DNA from: Betaproteobacteria bacterium
GTDB lineage: Bacteria > Pseudomonadota > Gammaproteobacteria > Burkholderiales > SG8-39
Length of the DNA stretch: 14,380 nt
Assembly (NCBI GenBank): GCA_012274205.1
Contig: JAAOZY010000308.1
Coordinates: forward strand, 1-14,380
Direction of reading: 5' to 3'
The translations under genes and the position numbers were made by a program. How positions within the stretch are numbered: the first letter of the stretch is position 1; the number at the start of each line of letters is the position of its first letter. The notes under the pieces were generated by a model. It worked only from the letters and a program-made list of their open reading frames with translations. It had not been told where the DNA came from and searched no databases. Of the stretch, positions 8,858 through 14,380 are shown one piece after another.

Positions 8858-8873
8858 ATTGACCGTGGTCAAT
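8858..8873. promoter_or_regulatory. Operator-like palindrome upstream of oxc
   Basis: ATTGACC-GT-GGTCAAT is a perfect 7-bp inverted repeat with a 2-base centre, 133 bp before the oxc start codon. Dyads of this size are typical of dimeric bacterial repressors and activators (TetR or GntR type, for example). A TACGAT at 8896-8901 could be the -10 of the oxc promoter, with a poor -35 immediately after the palindrome, so a bound regulator could touch RNA polymerase. No regulator gene is in the window. The role is inferred from position and symmetry. Confidence 0.4.
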
Positions 8874-8995
8874 GATGACTGCCGCCCCGGCTCGCTACGA
8901 TGGCGCACCGAATCAAGCCGCTGCACGGGGATCGGCCGGCGCGACGAGACCTGTAGCGGCTTCGCACGATGAAGCCCGTTGATGAGCGAACACAT

Positions 8996-9000
8996 AGGAG
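8996..9000 (+). promoter_or_regulatory. Ribosome binding site that fixes the oxc start
   Basis: AGGAG ends 5 bases before ATG 9006. The earlier in-frame ATGs at 8979 and 8982 have no comparable site and would add nine or eight non-conserved residues, so 9006 is preferred. Confidence 0.75.
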
Positions 9001-9005
9001 ACACC

Positions 9006-10742
9006 ATGTCGAGCATACTGGAACGGCCCGCAGCGACCGCGGCGGAAGATACCCCGAAAACGACCGACGGGTTCCATCTCGTCATCGATGCCCTGAAGGC
9101 CAACGATATCGACACCATTTTCGGCCTGGTCGGCATTCCGATCACCGATCTGGCCCGGCTGGCACAGGCGGAAGGGATGCGCTTCATCGGCTTCCGCCAC
9201 GAACAGAATGCCGGCAACGCGGCTGCCATCGCCGGCTACATGACCCAAAAACCGGGGATTTGCCTCACCGTGTCGGCGCCGGGCTTCCTCAACGGCCTCA
9301 CGGCCCTGGCCAATGCGACCACCAACTGCTTCCCGATGATCCTGATCAGCGGCTCGAGCGAGCGCGAAATCGTCGACCTGCAGCAGGGCGATTATGAGGA
9401 AATGGACCAGCTGAACGCGGCGAAACCATTCGCCAAGGCGGCCTACCGCATCAACAAGGCGGCGGATATCGGCATCGGCATAGCGCGCGCGATTCGCGCG
9501 GCCGTGTCGGGCCGCCCCGGCGGCGTCTATCTGGACCTGCCGGCGCAATTGCTGAGCCAGACGCTGGACGCGGAACAGGGCCGGAAATCGCTGGTGCGCG
9601 TGGTCGACCCGGTGCCGCGCCAGATCCCCGCGCCGGACGCGGTCAAGCGCGCGCTCGAACTGCTCAAGGGCGCCAAGCGCCCGCTGATCCTGCTCGGCAA
9701 AGGCGCGGCCTACGCCCAGGCCGATGCCGATATTCGTGCGCTGGTCGAAAAAACCGGCATTCCCTACCTGCCGATGTCCATGGCCAAGGGCCTGCTGCCG
9801 GACACGCATGCGCAATCGGCCTCGGCCTGCCGCTCCTTCGTTCTGGCCGAGGCCGACGTGGTGATGCTGATCGGCGCGCGCCTGAACTGGCTGCTCTCGC
9901 ACGGCAAGGGCAAGACCTGGGGCGGGCCGAAGCAATTCATCCAGATCGACATCTCCCCGACGGAAATCGACAGCAACGTGGCGATCGCCGCGCCGCTGAT
10001 CGGCGACATCGGCTCCTGCGTGTCGGCGCTGCTCGCCGGCATCGGTTCCGGCTTCGCCAAACCGGACGCCGCATGGACCGGCGCAATCGCCGAGCGCAGG
10101 GAAAAGAACATGGCGAAGATGGCGGCGACCCTGGAAAAGAATCCGTCGCCGATGAACTACCACAGCGCCCTGCGCGCGATCCGCGACGTGCTGAAGACGC
10201 ACCCGGACATCAACGTCGTCAACGAAGGCGCCAATGCCCTCGACTTCACCCGCAGCATCGTCGACATGTACCAGCCGCGCAAGCGCTTTGACGCCGGCAC
10301 CTGGGGCATCATGGGCATAGGCATGGGTTATTCCATCGGCGCGGCGGTCACCAGCGGCCTGCCGGTGGTGGCGATCGAAGGCGACAGCGCTTTCGGTTTC
10401 AGCGGCATGGAACTCGAGACCATCTGCCGCTACCACCTGCCGGTGACCACTATCATTTTCAACAACAACGGCGTATACAAGGGCAGCGATCCCAACCTGA
10501 ACCCCAAGGGGCCCGATGTTCCCGTGACCGCTTTCGTCAAGGGCGCGCGCTACGACAAGATGATCGAGGCCTTCGGCGGCGTCGGCTACAACGCCGCCAC
10601 GCCGGCGGAACTGGGCAAGGCGCTGAGCGAAGCGATCGCAGCGGGCAAGCCGGCGCTGATCAACGCCGTCATCGACGAAGCGGCGGGCACCGAGAGCGGC
10701 CGCCTGATCAACCTGAACCCGAAAAAAGGCGCGACCAAGTAG
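9006..10742 (+). CDS. oxc: Oxalyl-CoA decarboxylase
   Basis: This 578-residue thiamine-diphosphate enzyme converts oxalyl-CoA to formyl-CoA and CO2, the second step of CoA-dependent oxalate breakdown in the cytosol. From memory the sequence aligns over its full length with the Oxalobacter formigenes enzyme (568 residues), including [25 protein letters not shown] segments and [18 protein letters not shown] segments. The catalytic glutamate that activates the cofactor is E66, within FRHEQNAG. The Mg/ThDP motif is G459-D460-S461 through N487 and G489 in FNNNGVYKG. The central ADP-binding Rossmann-like domain is present. The start is set by AGGAG five bases upstream. Related decarboxylases (acetolactate synthase, 2-hydroxyacyl-CoA lyase) are less likely given the oxalate-specific YEEMDQ and IYKG-like regions. 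No formyl-CoA transferase (frc) or oxalate transporter lies next to it in the window, so its CoA donor gene must be elsewhere. Confidence 0.97.
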   Translation: MSSILERPAATAAEDTPKTTDGFHLVIDALKANDIDTIFGLVGIPITDLARLAQAEGMRFIGFRHEQNAGNAAAIAGYMTQKPGICLTVSAPGFLNGLTALANATTNCFPMILISGSSEREIVDLQQGDYEEMDQLNAAKPFAKAAYRINKAADIGIGIARAIRAAVSGRPGGVYLDLPAQLLSQTLDAEQGRKSLVRVVDPVPRQIPAPDAVKRALELLKGAKRPLILLGKGAAYAQADADIRALVEKTGIPYLPMSMAKGLLPDTHAQSASACRSFVLAEADVVMLIGARLNWLLSHGKGKTWGGPKQFIQIDISPTEIDSNVAIAAPLIGDIGSCVSALLAGIGSGFAKPDAAWTGAIAERREKNMAKMAATLEKNPSPMNYHSALRAIRDVLKTHPDINVVNEGANALDFTRSIVDMYQPRKRFDAGTWGIMGIGMGYSIGAAVTSGLPVVAIEGDSAFGFSGMELETICRYHLPVTTIIFNNNGVYKGSDPNLNPKGPDVPVTAFVKGARYDKMIEAFGGVGYNAATPAELGKALSEAIAAGKPALINAVIDEAAGTESGRLINLNPKKGATK

Positions 10743-10758
10743 CAAAGGGCGATTGGCA

Positions 10759-10791
10759 AGAGGCCATTTCGGCGATTCTGAAATGGCCTCT
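10759..10791. terminator. Bidirectional terminator between convergent oxc and hicB
   Basis: AGAGGCCATTTC (10759-10770) pairs perfectly with GAAATGGCCTCT (10780-10791) around a 9-base loop. It starts 17 bases after the oxc stop and ends 5 bases before the hicB stop on the other strand. U-tracts are short on both sides, so efficiency is uncertain, but the place and the 12-bp perfect stem make a shared terminator the best explanation. Confidence 0.65.
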
Positions 10792-10796
10792 AAATG

Positions 10797-11120
10797 TTAT
10801 GCCGCCAATTTCGCACTCGCCAAGCGGTTCAGGCTGACTCCTTCCTCGGCCGCCGTCAGCGCCAGGGCGCGATGCAGATGCGGCGGGATGCGGACGCGAA
10901 ACTCGCCGCTGTAGTGTTTTTCAGCGAGCGGCTCCGGCACCGCTTCGCCGCTGGCCTGCAGGTCGATCACCACCCCGGCCACCACCTTCTGTATGCCCTT
11001 GAGCGCGGCCTCGGGCGTTTTCGCCAACCAGCTCAGCGACGGGAACTCGGCGCATGTAGCCACATGCTCCCCGTCTTCTGTCGACCAGGTCACGCGGTAG
11101 GTGTAGTGTTTGATGTTCAT
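10797..11120 (-). CDS. hicB: HicB family antitoxin
   Basis: A 107-residue antitoxin of the HicAB type II system. The N-terminal half (about 1-55) is the HicB fold: YRVTWSTEDGEHVATCAEFPSLSWLAKTPEAALKGIQ, with the familiar 'EDGEHVA..EFP.L...A.TPEEAL' pattern. The C-terminal part (about 70-107, EFRVRIPPHLHRALALTAAEEGVSLN) fits a ribbon-helix-helix DNA-binding domain. HicB binds and neutralises HicA and represses its own operon (known for the family). Its ATG overlaps the hicA stop as ATGA, so translation is probably coupled; a GGAAGG six bases upstream within hicA serves as ribosome binding site. Length and sequence look intact. It converges on oxc across a strong stem-loop. Confidence 0.92.
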   Translation of the reverse strand: MNIKHYTYRVTWSTEDGEHVATCAEFPSLSWLAKTPEAALKGIQKVVAGVVIDLQASGEAVPEPLAEKHYSGEFRVRIPPHLHRALALTAAEEGVSLNRLASAKLAA

Positions 11121-11365
11121 GGTTTGCCTTCCAGTTTGTCTATGGCCTGCAGGACCTGCCTCACCTGATAGGGCTTGGCCTTGCCTTTCGCGTTCTGGAT
11201 GTTGACGCGCGGATCGCCAGGCCAGGGCGTCTTGAAAATTGCATGGCTAGTGCCGTCCTGCCGTGGCTTGCCGAAGTAGGTCTGGCACACCTTCTTCAGA
11301 TCGCCGAACCCCACATTGGCAGGCTCGCGGCGCATCTGCTCCAGAAGCTTTTCGACGCTGGCCAT
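11117..11365 (-). CDS. hicA: HicA family toxin (mRNA interferase)
   Basis: An 82-residue product in the canonical toxin-first position of a hicAB operon. HicA toxins have a dsRBD-like fold and cleave mRNA, with an essential histidine after a conserved glycine. The candidate here is H41 in RQDGTSHAIFKTPW, followed by GDPRVNIQNAKGKAKPYQVRQV, the signature of the variant clade that has a tryptophan-proline insertion rather than the short GSHY form. The frame is open further upstream to 11566, but that extension crosses the predicted operator and reads the region downstream of the tpsB remnant, so ATG 11365 (MASVEKLL) is chosen. The Shine-Dalgarno here is poor, which would suit low toxin translation. 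The toxin appears full length, so the pair is probably functional. Confidence 0.88.
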   Translation of the reverse strand: MASVEKLLEQMRREPANVGFGDLKKVCQTYFGKPRQDGTSHAIFKTPWPGDPRVNIQNAKGKAKPYQVRQVLQAIDKLEGKP

Positions 11366-11387
11366 GACGGATTTAATGGTGCCACTA

Positions 11388-11404
11388 TTGACACCACGTG
11401 TCAA
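11388..11404 (-). promoter_or_regulatory. Palindromic operator and probable -35 of hicAB
   Basis: TTGACAC-CAC-GTGTCAA is a perfect 7-bp inverted repeat with a 3-base centre, 23 bp upstream of the hicA start codon. Read toward hicA, its first arm supplies a perfect TTGACA -35 hexamer. The -10 is not clear (CACCAT at the 17-base spacing). HicB proteins with C-terminal DNA-binding domains repress from palindromes in their promoter, so this is a good candidate site; binding itself is inference. Confidence 0.55.
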
Positions 11405-11477
11405 CGGCGACGCCATGCCGGTCGGGCGCCCGATAGGGAAAAGCACCACAGGCAGAGGAAGGGGGGCGACCCGGCGT

Positions 11478-11711
11478 TCAGAAGCCCTTGCCGATTTCCA
11501 GCCAGGCGCGGGCGGAGGCGGTGCTTGCCACCAGCGCAGGTACCGATCCGATCGGAGTGGCCACATAAAGTCTGGCGCTCCAATGGTTCTGGCCCCACCA
11601 ATTCAGACCCAGCCCCGCGCCGCTCAGGCTGGCGCCGTTCGTTCCCGCGGCCCAGGTGGTCTTATTCACCGTTCCTTGCGCGCTGTCGATGAAAGCGAGC
11701 ACCTGCCATTG
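11478..11711 (-). pseudogene. C-terminal remnant of a ShlB/FhaC-type TpsB outer-membrane transporter
   Basis: About 77 residues remain of the C-terminal beta-barrel of a two-partner-secretion transporter (hemolysin secretion/activation family). The fragment begins QWQVLAFIDSAQ, corresponding to the 'W.l..F.D.G' strand of the family, continues through ASLSGAGLGLNWW and SARLYVATPIG, and ends in a terminal phenylalanine (EIGKGF), as expected for outer-membrane barrel proteins. The whole POTRA region and most of the barrel (normally some 550 residues) are absent. Upstream of about 11711 the frame stops resembling the family and the other strand becomes IS481 transposase, so the gene was cut there. 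It cannot be functional. The assignment rests on pattern memory for the C-terminus; another barrel protein is possible. Confidence 0.65.
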
Positions 11712-11896
11712 AGCTTGCAGCCAGTCTGGGCGTATCCAAGAGCACTGTGAGCCGGGTGCTGACGCGCGCCGGGTTGTCGCGGTTGAGCGATCTGGAGCCC
11801 TCCGCACCGGTGGTGCGCTACGAGCATGCCGCCCCCTGGGATCTGATCCATATCGACACCAAGAAGATCGGGCGAATCGGGAAGATGGGCCATCGC
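11693..11896 (+). mobile_element. Internal fragment of an IS481-family transposase
   Basis: In the plus frame that opens after the stop at 11690 there are about 68 residues of an IS481/IS3-like transposase. A helix-turn-helix, ELAASLGVSKSTVSRVL (about 11711-11761), is followed by TRAGLSRLSDLEP, VVRYE and the start of the DDE core, DLIHIDTKKIGRIG...GHR (to about 11896). The aspartate in HIDTKK is the expected first catalytic Asp. Both the N-terminal part and the remainder of the DDE domain with the second Asp and Glu are missing, and no terminal inverted repeats are visible, so this is a dead remnant. Its left edge coincides with the broken end of the tpsB fragment on the other strand. Confidence 0.8.
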
Positions 11897-11923
11897 GCCG
11901 CAGCCTGCTCAGCGCACGGGTGC

Positions 11924-12118
11924 TCAGTTCGCACCGCGATCCATTCCCCGAACGATAATGTCCACTTCTGCATGCTCATCCTCAACATCGAAGATGTCAT
12001 CACTGACGCAATCGTCACAAGTGTCAGTGATATTTTTCCAGGTTGCAGCAAACTCAGCCTCATTCCAGACGACCGGGAGTTCTGCCGATGGCCGGGTGTG
12101 AATTGCAATTCGCTTCAT
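11924..12118 (-). CDS. Small acidic protein of unknown function
   Basis: A 64-residue product I do not recognise. Support for a real gene is the very strong ribosome binding site: AGGAGG (12123-12128) four bases before ATG 12118. The protein has a short basic start (MKRIAIHTR), then an acidic middle with a CDDC motif at residues 34-37 and a DDIFDVEDEH stretch. I count 15 acidic against 6 basic residues, so the net charge is about -9. No signal peptide or membrane helix is present. Its end lies only 27 bp from the IS481 fragment, so the original C-terminus may have been altered by the insertion. Small, highly acidic proteins include antitoxins, DNA mimics and metal-binding proteins, but nothing here decides between these. 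Confidence 0.6.
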   Translation of the reverse strand: MKRIAIHTRPSAELPVVWNEAEFAATWKNITDTCDDCVSDDIFDVEDEHAEVDIIVRGMDRGAN

Positions 12119-12122
12119 GATG

Positions 12123-12128
12123 CCTCCT
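12123..12128 (-). promoter_or_regulatory. Strong Shine-Dalgarno of the 64-codon gene
   Basis: AGGAGG, a perfect anti-16S match, four bases upstream of ATG 12118 and extended by GAG on its 5' side. It is the main reason to treat the short frame as a gene. Confidence 0.65.
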
Positions 12129-12285
12129 CTCTGGCGAAATGCCAGCAGGTTTGAAGCGTAAGCGCCAAACCAGAATCGATCTGTGCGCCAGCATACATAA
12201 ACGGCGCGTTCCGACGCTTGCGGCGCCGCTCAAATAAGAACCGGACCGGCAAGTCTGCTGCGCGCTACCTCGGCTGACCGACTTA

Positions 12286-12402
12286 TCAGGATATTCCAGT
12301 GTTGACGCGGCGTTCACATTCGGCTTTGAGGCCCTGCATGACTTTCTTCAAAATAGGCCGAGCATCAGCCGCATCGAGCCCGCTCATTATTCTTTGTTTC
12401 AC
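12286..12402 (-). CDS. Possible mini-ORF overlapping the lipoprotein stop
   Basis: A 38-codon frame starts with GTG overlapping the TGA of the lipoprotein gene (GTGA), an arrangement common for translational coupling. An internal ATG at 12387 would give 33 residues. The predicted peptide (MKQRIMSGLDAADARP, then LKKVMQGLKAECERRV) looks like a soluble, helix-forming segment rather than random GC-rich noise. There is no Shine-Dalgarno of its own and I know no family. It could equally be the tail of a decayed gene or chance. Confidence 0.25.
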   Translation of the reverse strand: MKQRIMSGLDAADARPILKKVMQGLKAECERRVNTGIS

Positions 12403-12770
12403 CGCACGCGGATCGCATTGCCGTAGCACAGGACCGCATGTTCCCGGTTCCAGGGCCATATGGAACTACGCTGATCCAGGCAGCTGACGTCGATCAGTCC
12501 GTTCGCGCCCAAGCGGGTCGCCTCGGCTTGCAAAGAGGCAATTCCTTCGGCCTGGCTCGAATAGGTCGGCAGCCAAAAGGCGGTGCGCCAAGAATCCACC
12601 GGAAGATAGCGCACGAGTTCATATTGGTCCTGTGCGAGTTGAGCGGATTCATAGATTTTGACTTCGGTGGCGCGACCCTCGCCGCCATTCTGCGGGCTGC
12701 TGGCGCAGCCGGAGAGCACGTATGCCGCGACGGCGACAAGTGTTGAAAAGCGTGAGCTGCGGAGTTTCAT
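12399..12770 (-). CDS. Small lipoprotein, possibly RcsF/YbjQ-like fold
   Basis: A 123-residue predicted lipoprotein. The signal peptide MKLRSSRFSTLVAVAAYVLSGC ends in a good lipobox (LSGC, C22 lipidated), followed by ASSPQNGG. Ser at +3 and no Asp at +2 suggest sorting to the outer membrane. The mature part contains SLQAEATRLGANGLIDVSC and a terminal VLCYGNAIRVR. The 'A...A..LGANGLI.V.C' pattern with a later cysteine recalls RcsF and YbjQ-type proteins, where a helix packs on a sheet and disulfides form, but similarity is weak and the name is only a suggestion. ATG 12770 is supported by GAGGAG eight bases upstream (12779-12784) and a perfect -10 hexamer further up. Downstream a 38-codon frame overlaps the stop. 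Confidence 0.8.
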   Translation of the reverse strand: MKLRSSRFSTLVAVAAYVLSGCASSPQNGGEGRATEVKIYESAQLAQDQYELVRYLPVDSWRTAFWLPTYSSQAEGIASLQAEATRLGANGLIDVSCLDQRSSIWPWNREHAVLCYGNAIRVR

Positions 12771-12811
12771 CTTAATGTCTCCTCGGGAGCGACGCGATCA
12801 GCCCAATATTT

Positions 12812-12817
12812 ATTATA
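12812..12817 (-). promoter_or_regulatory. Perfect -10 hexamer of the lipoprotein gene
   Basis: TATAAT on the minus strand, 41 bp upstream of ATG 12770. No good -35 lies at 16-18 bases (GGAGGC at 17), so it may need an activator or depend on the -10 alone. The 199 bp between this gene and the next one upstream hold nothing else I can identify. Confidence 0.45.
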
Positions 12818-12969
12818 GACTCCTTATGTGCCAAGCCTCCGCCCGCTCGATACAGCTAGGGCTACCCGCCGCAGCCGACAACTGCCTATCGTCATTTAAG
12901 CCGTCACCAGGTTCGTCACATGAACTTGAGGCGCGTGCCGCAAAGCGGACGATCGCATTTGTTCCTCCC

Positions 12970-13422
12970 CTATAAATTGACCAGCTTTAACTCCTTTCCG
13001 TTGGACGTGAGCTTCTTGCCCTCGGGCAGCGTCAGGTAGGGTCCGGCTTCTTCGGCGGTGAGTCCATACGCGAAACTCATCGCGCCGCGGCTGAAGCTGC
13101 CGACACCATAGCCACGAAGCACGCTTAAGCGCTGAAAATGAAATGTGGCGGTAGCGCCATCACTGCAATGCATCTGCCCCACACCACCCAGTGCCGCGTT
13201 GGAAGTGAACTGCCCAAGGCAGGTGAGATCGGGATCCGTTTGCGAATGAATGGCGAGGGTTCCCGCCCCGCTGAGATGGCCTACGGCCTCACCCACGAAC
13301 AGGGCATCGGCCAGTATCGCAATGACCGTACCCCTCGCTGACAGCAGCCCTGCACTCGCCGGACCTGCCGAGCCGGCTAGTCCGGCACAGGCAACAAACA
13401 CCGTGATCAATATTTTTCGCAT
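12970..13422 (-). CDS. Exported protein of unknown function
   Basis: A 150-residue product with a classic Sec signal peptide, MRKILITVFVACAGLAGSAG then PASA|GLL, predicted to be cut after A24. It is therefore probably periplasmic or secreted. The mature protein is Gly-rich and likely beta-stranded: FVGEAVGHLSGAGTLAIHS, a pair of cysteines C68 and C86 that could form a disulfide, RGAMSFAYGLTAEEAGPYLTLP, and a lysine-rich end. I do not know a named family, though sequences of this type appear to me to recur as conserved hypothetical proteins in proteobacteria. The start ATG 13422 has GGAG nine bases upstream; an in-frame TTG at 13437 would put five extra residues before the signal peptide and is less likely. 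Same strand as the lipoprotein gene, but separated by 199 bp with its own promoter, so probably independent. Confidence 0.75.
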   Translation of the reverse strand: MRKILITVFVACAGLAGSAGPASAGLLSARGTVIAILADALFVGEAVGHLSGAGTLAIHSQTDPDLTCLGQFTSNAALGGVGQMHCSDGATATFHFQRLSVLRGYGVGSFSRGAMSFAYGLTAEEAGPYLTLPEGKKLTSNGKELKLVNL

Positions 13423-13891
13423 TGCAGCCGACTCCAATCAAATGCCGCTCGACAGCGGAAGTTTGGGGCCGCTGAAAGCCCTTTACCGTTACCTCGATTA
13501 TGGCCTTGCCTCCAGGATGCGCGGTGCGTTGGCGCACGTAACGAGGAATAAATCGCGCAATCGGGTGCCGCTCACAAGCCCCCGGAAATGAGCGTGACCG
13601 AGGGCCGGAATCCGCCAATCGACAAACGAGGAGAAATTGTTGGTGGGGAAGGAAATGCAATTATTCGCTTTCACATCCGATTGCTCTCTGCGTTCGCGGA
13701 CATAGGCTGGAGGCCGGTTCCAGAAGGGGTCGACTGGAACTCGGACCGAATTGAGCTGGCTCAAGCGAATAGTGCCGCCGCCGCGGCAACCGATGACCGC
13801 TTCGAAGCAAATCGACCGGCTGGTTTAGGTCGATAGCACGCATTGAGCAACGGCTTCCCAATCCGAAGTTCGCCTACCCGGATAGCCGCAC
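13423..13891. other. 469-bp stretch without a supported gene
   Basis: Several frames of 66-88 codons are open on both strands here, but none has a ribosome binding site, a recognisable domain or plausible composition. The stretch has lower GC and patchy sequence compared with the core genes to the left. It presumably contains the promoter of the exported protein on its left side and the 3' trailer of the membrane protein on its right. It may be decayed DNA; I see no clear repeat, IS end or RNA gene in it. Confidence 0.5.
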
Positions 13892-14380
13892 CTAGCAATC
13901 TCCCTCGATAGCGTCGCTGTCGCGACGGCGGAACTGGAAGTGAAGCAGCGCAGCGCCCCAGGCATAAGCGGCAAGCATGAGCGCAAGGCCCAGTTCGTGC
14001 GCAATGCCCGCAATCAGGTGCGCGCGCTTGATCAGCCCCAGGTCGCCGAGGATGTTCTGCCAGTCGTGACCGTCGGATTCGGCGCCGGTTTTTCCGCCGA
14101 GCAGCATCATCTTCGGATCGAAGGCGTCCCAGATATAGGGCGCGACATCGATGATGGAAACCGCTGCCCACCACAGCATGAGCGAGGCGGCGAAATTGTC
14201 GCGCCGGCTGCCGCCCAGCCCGAAGACGAAAGCGACCATCAGGATCAAGGGCAGCAATACCTGGAACAGGCTGCCGCCGAGGATGCTCATGAAGCGGCCG
14301 AAAGGGATGAACAGCACATGTCCTGCCTCGTGGATAGGCAGCACGATCAGGTGCATGAAGGAATTCAGGATGTCGGCCGC
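13892..14380 (-). CDS. Integral membrane protein with HEAGH zinc-metalloprotease motif (5' end outside window)
   Basis: The frame stays open to the window edge, reading AADILNSFMHLIV before the motif, so the true start is probably beyond 14380 and only the last 162 codons are seen. The hallmark is IHEAGHVLF, an HExxH zinc-binding motif as in M50-like intramembrane or membrane-associated metallopeptidases. Three further hydrophobic segments follow: SLFQVLLPLILMVAFVFG, LMLWWAAVSIIDVAPYIW and a C-terminal one around LGLALMLAAYAWGAALL. DAFDP or HDW might supply a third metal ligand, but the N(P)DG motif of true site-2 proteases is not evident. It may be a degenerate or distinct HEAGH family whose substrate is unknown. 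The C-terminus is a short charged tail. Confidence 0.75.
   Translation of the reverse strand, partial: AADILNSFMHLIVLPIHEAGHVLFIPFGRFMSILGGSLFQVLLPLILMVAFVFGLGGSRRDNFAASLMLWWAAVSIIDVAPYIWDAFDPKMMLLGGKTGAESDGHDWQNILGDLGLIKRAHLIAGIAHELGLALMLAAYAWGAALLHFQFRRRDSDAIEGDC

Noticed and set aside
8913..10745. Minus-strand 610-codon open frame across oxc.
   Set aside because: It mirrors oxc, whose catalytic residues are all present on the plus strand.
11422..11433. 12-bp palindrome TCGGGCGCCCGA downstream of the tpsB remnant.
   Set aside because: It is short and expected by chance in GC-rich DNA, with no T-tract to make it a terminator.
11366..11566. Longer N-terminus for hicA.
   Set aside because: It would translate the palindromic promoter region and low-complexity Pro/Arg sequence, and would exceed the usual HicA length of about 60-90 residues.
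11747..12154. A 135-codon plus-strand gene starting in the IS481 fragment.
   Set aside because: Only the first 50 codons resemble the transposase; after about 11896 the frame is unrelated sequence running antisense to the 64-codon gene.
12060..12317. Minus-strand 85-codon frame upstream of the 64-codon gene.
   Set aside because: It overlaps the better supported gene in another frame and lacks a ribosome binding site and protein-like composition.
13498..13836. Overlapping 82- and 88-codon frames on opposite strands in the gene-poor stretch.
   Set aside because: Neither has a translation signal, domain or consistent codon bias.

Overview
The window looks like a chromosomal segment of a high-GC betaproteobacterium. 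Three things suggest this: strong G/C preference at third codon positions, the arrangement of a nitrilase-family gene behind yhdP with glnE facing away from them (an order I recall from betaproteobacterial genomes), and housekeeping proteins of normal family length. I cannot place it to genus from sequence alone.

Left half (1-8795) is conserved core. A membrane-anchored, helix-rich protein of unknown function (9-1019, +) converges on a two-gene minus-strand unit: yhdP (an AsmA-like giant involved in lipid transport between the membranes, 1932-5864) followed by a Nit/carbon-nitrogen hydrolase (1077-1886). Divergent from yhdP is glnE (5982-8795, +), the bifunctional adenylyltransferase that sets glutamine synthetase activity in response to nitrogen. 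A plausible sigma70 promoter for glnE lies between the two start codons. This glnE carries an unusual in-frame linker of about 30 codons built from two small perfect hairpins.

Middle (8796-10800): after a 210-bp intergenic region with several palindromes comes oxc (oxalyl-CoA decarboxylase, 9006-10742, +), with all thiamine-diphosphate residues intact but no formyl-CoA transferase beside it. A perfect 12-bp stem lies between oxc and the convergent gene and probably terminates transcription from both sides.

Right part (10797-14380) is an accessory region with short genes, remnants and lower coding density. It holds a complete hicAB toxin-antitoxin pair on the minus strand with a 17-bp palindrome upstream, a C-terminal remnant of a TpsB/ShlB-type outer-membrane transporter, an IS481-family transposase fragment fused directly to the cut end of that remnant, a 64-codon acidic small gene with a very strong ribosome binding site, a small lipoprotein with a possible overlapping mini-ORF, an exported protein of unknown family, and the 5'-truncated end (cut by the window edge) of a membrane protein with an HEAGH zinc-protease motif. 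A stretch of about 470 bp (13423-13891) has no gene I can support.

I see no CRISPR array, phage module or rRNA/tRNA gene. No large uncharacterised multi-gene system is evident. The most noteworthy items are the tpsB/IS481 scar next to hicAB, the palindromic linker in glnE, the isolated oxc with an operator-like palindrome, and several small orphan genes.
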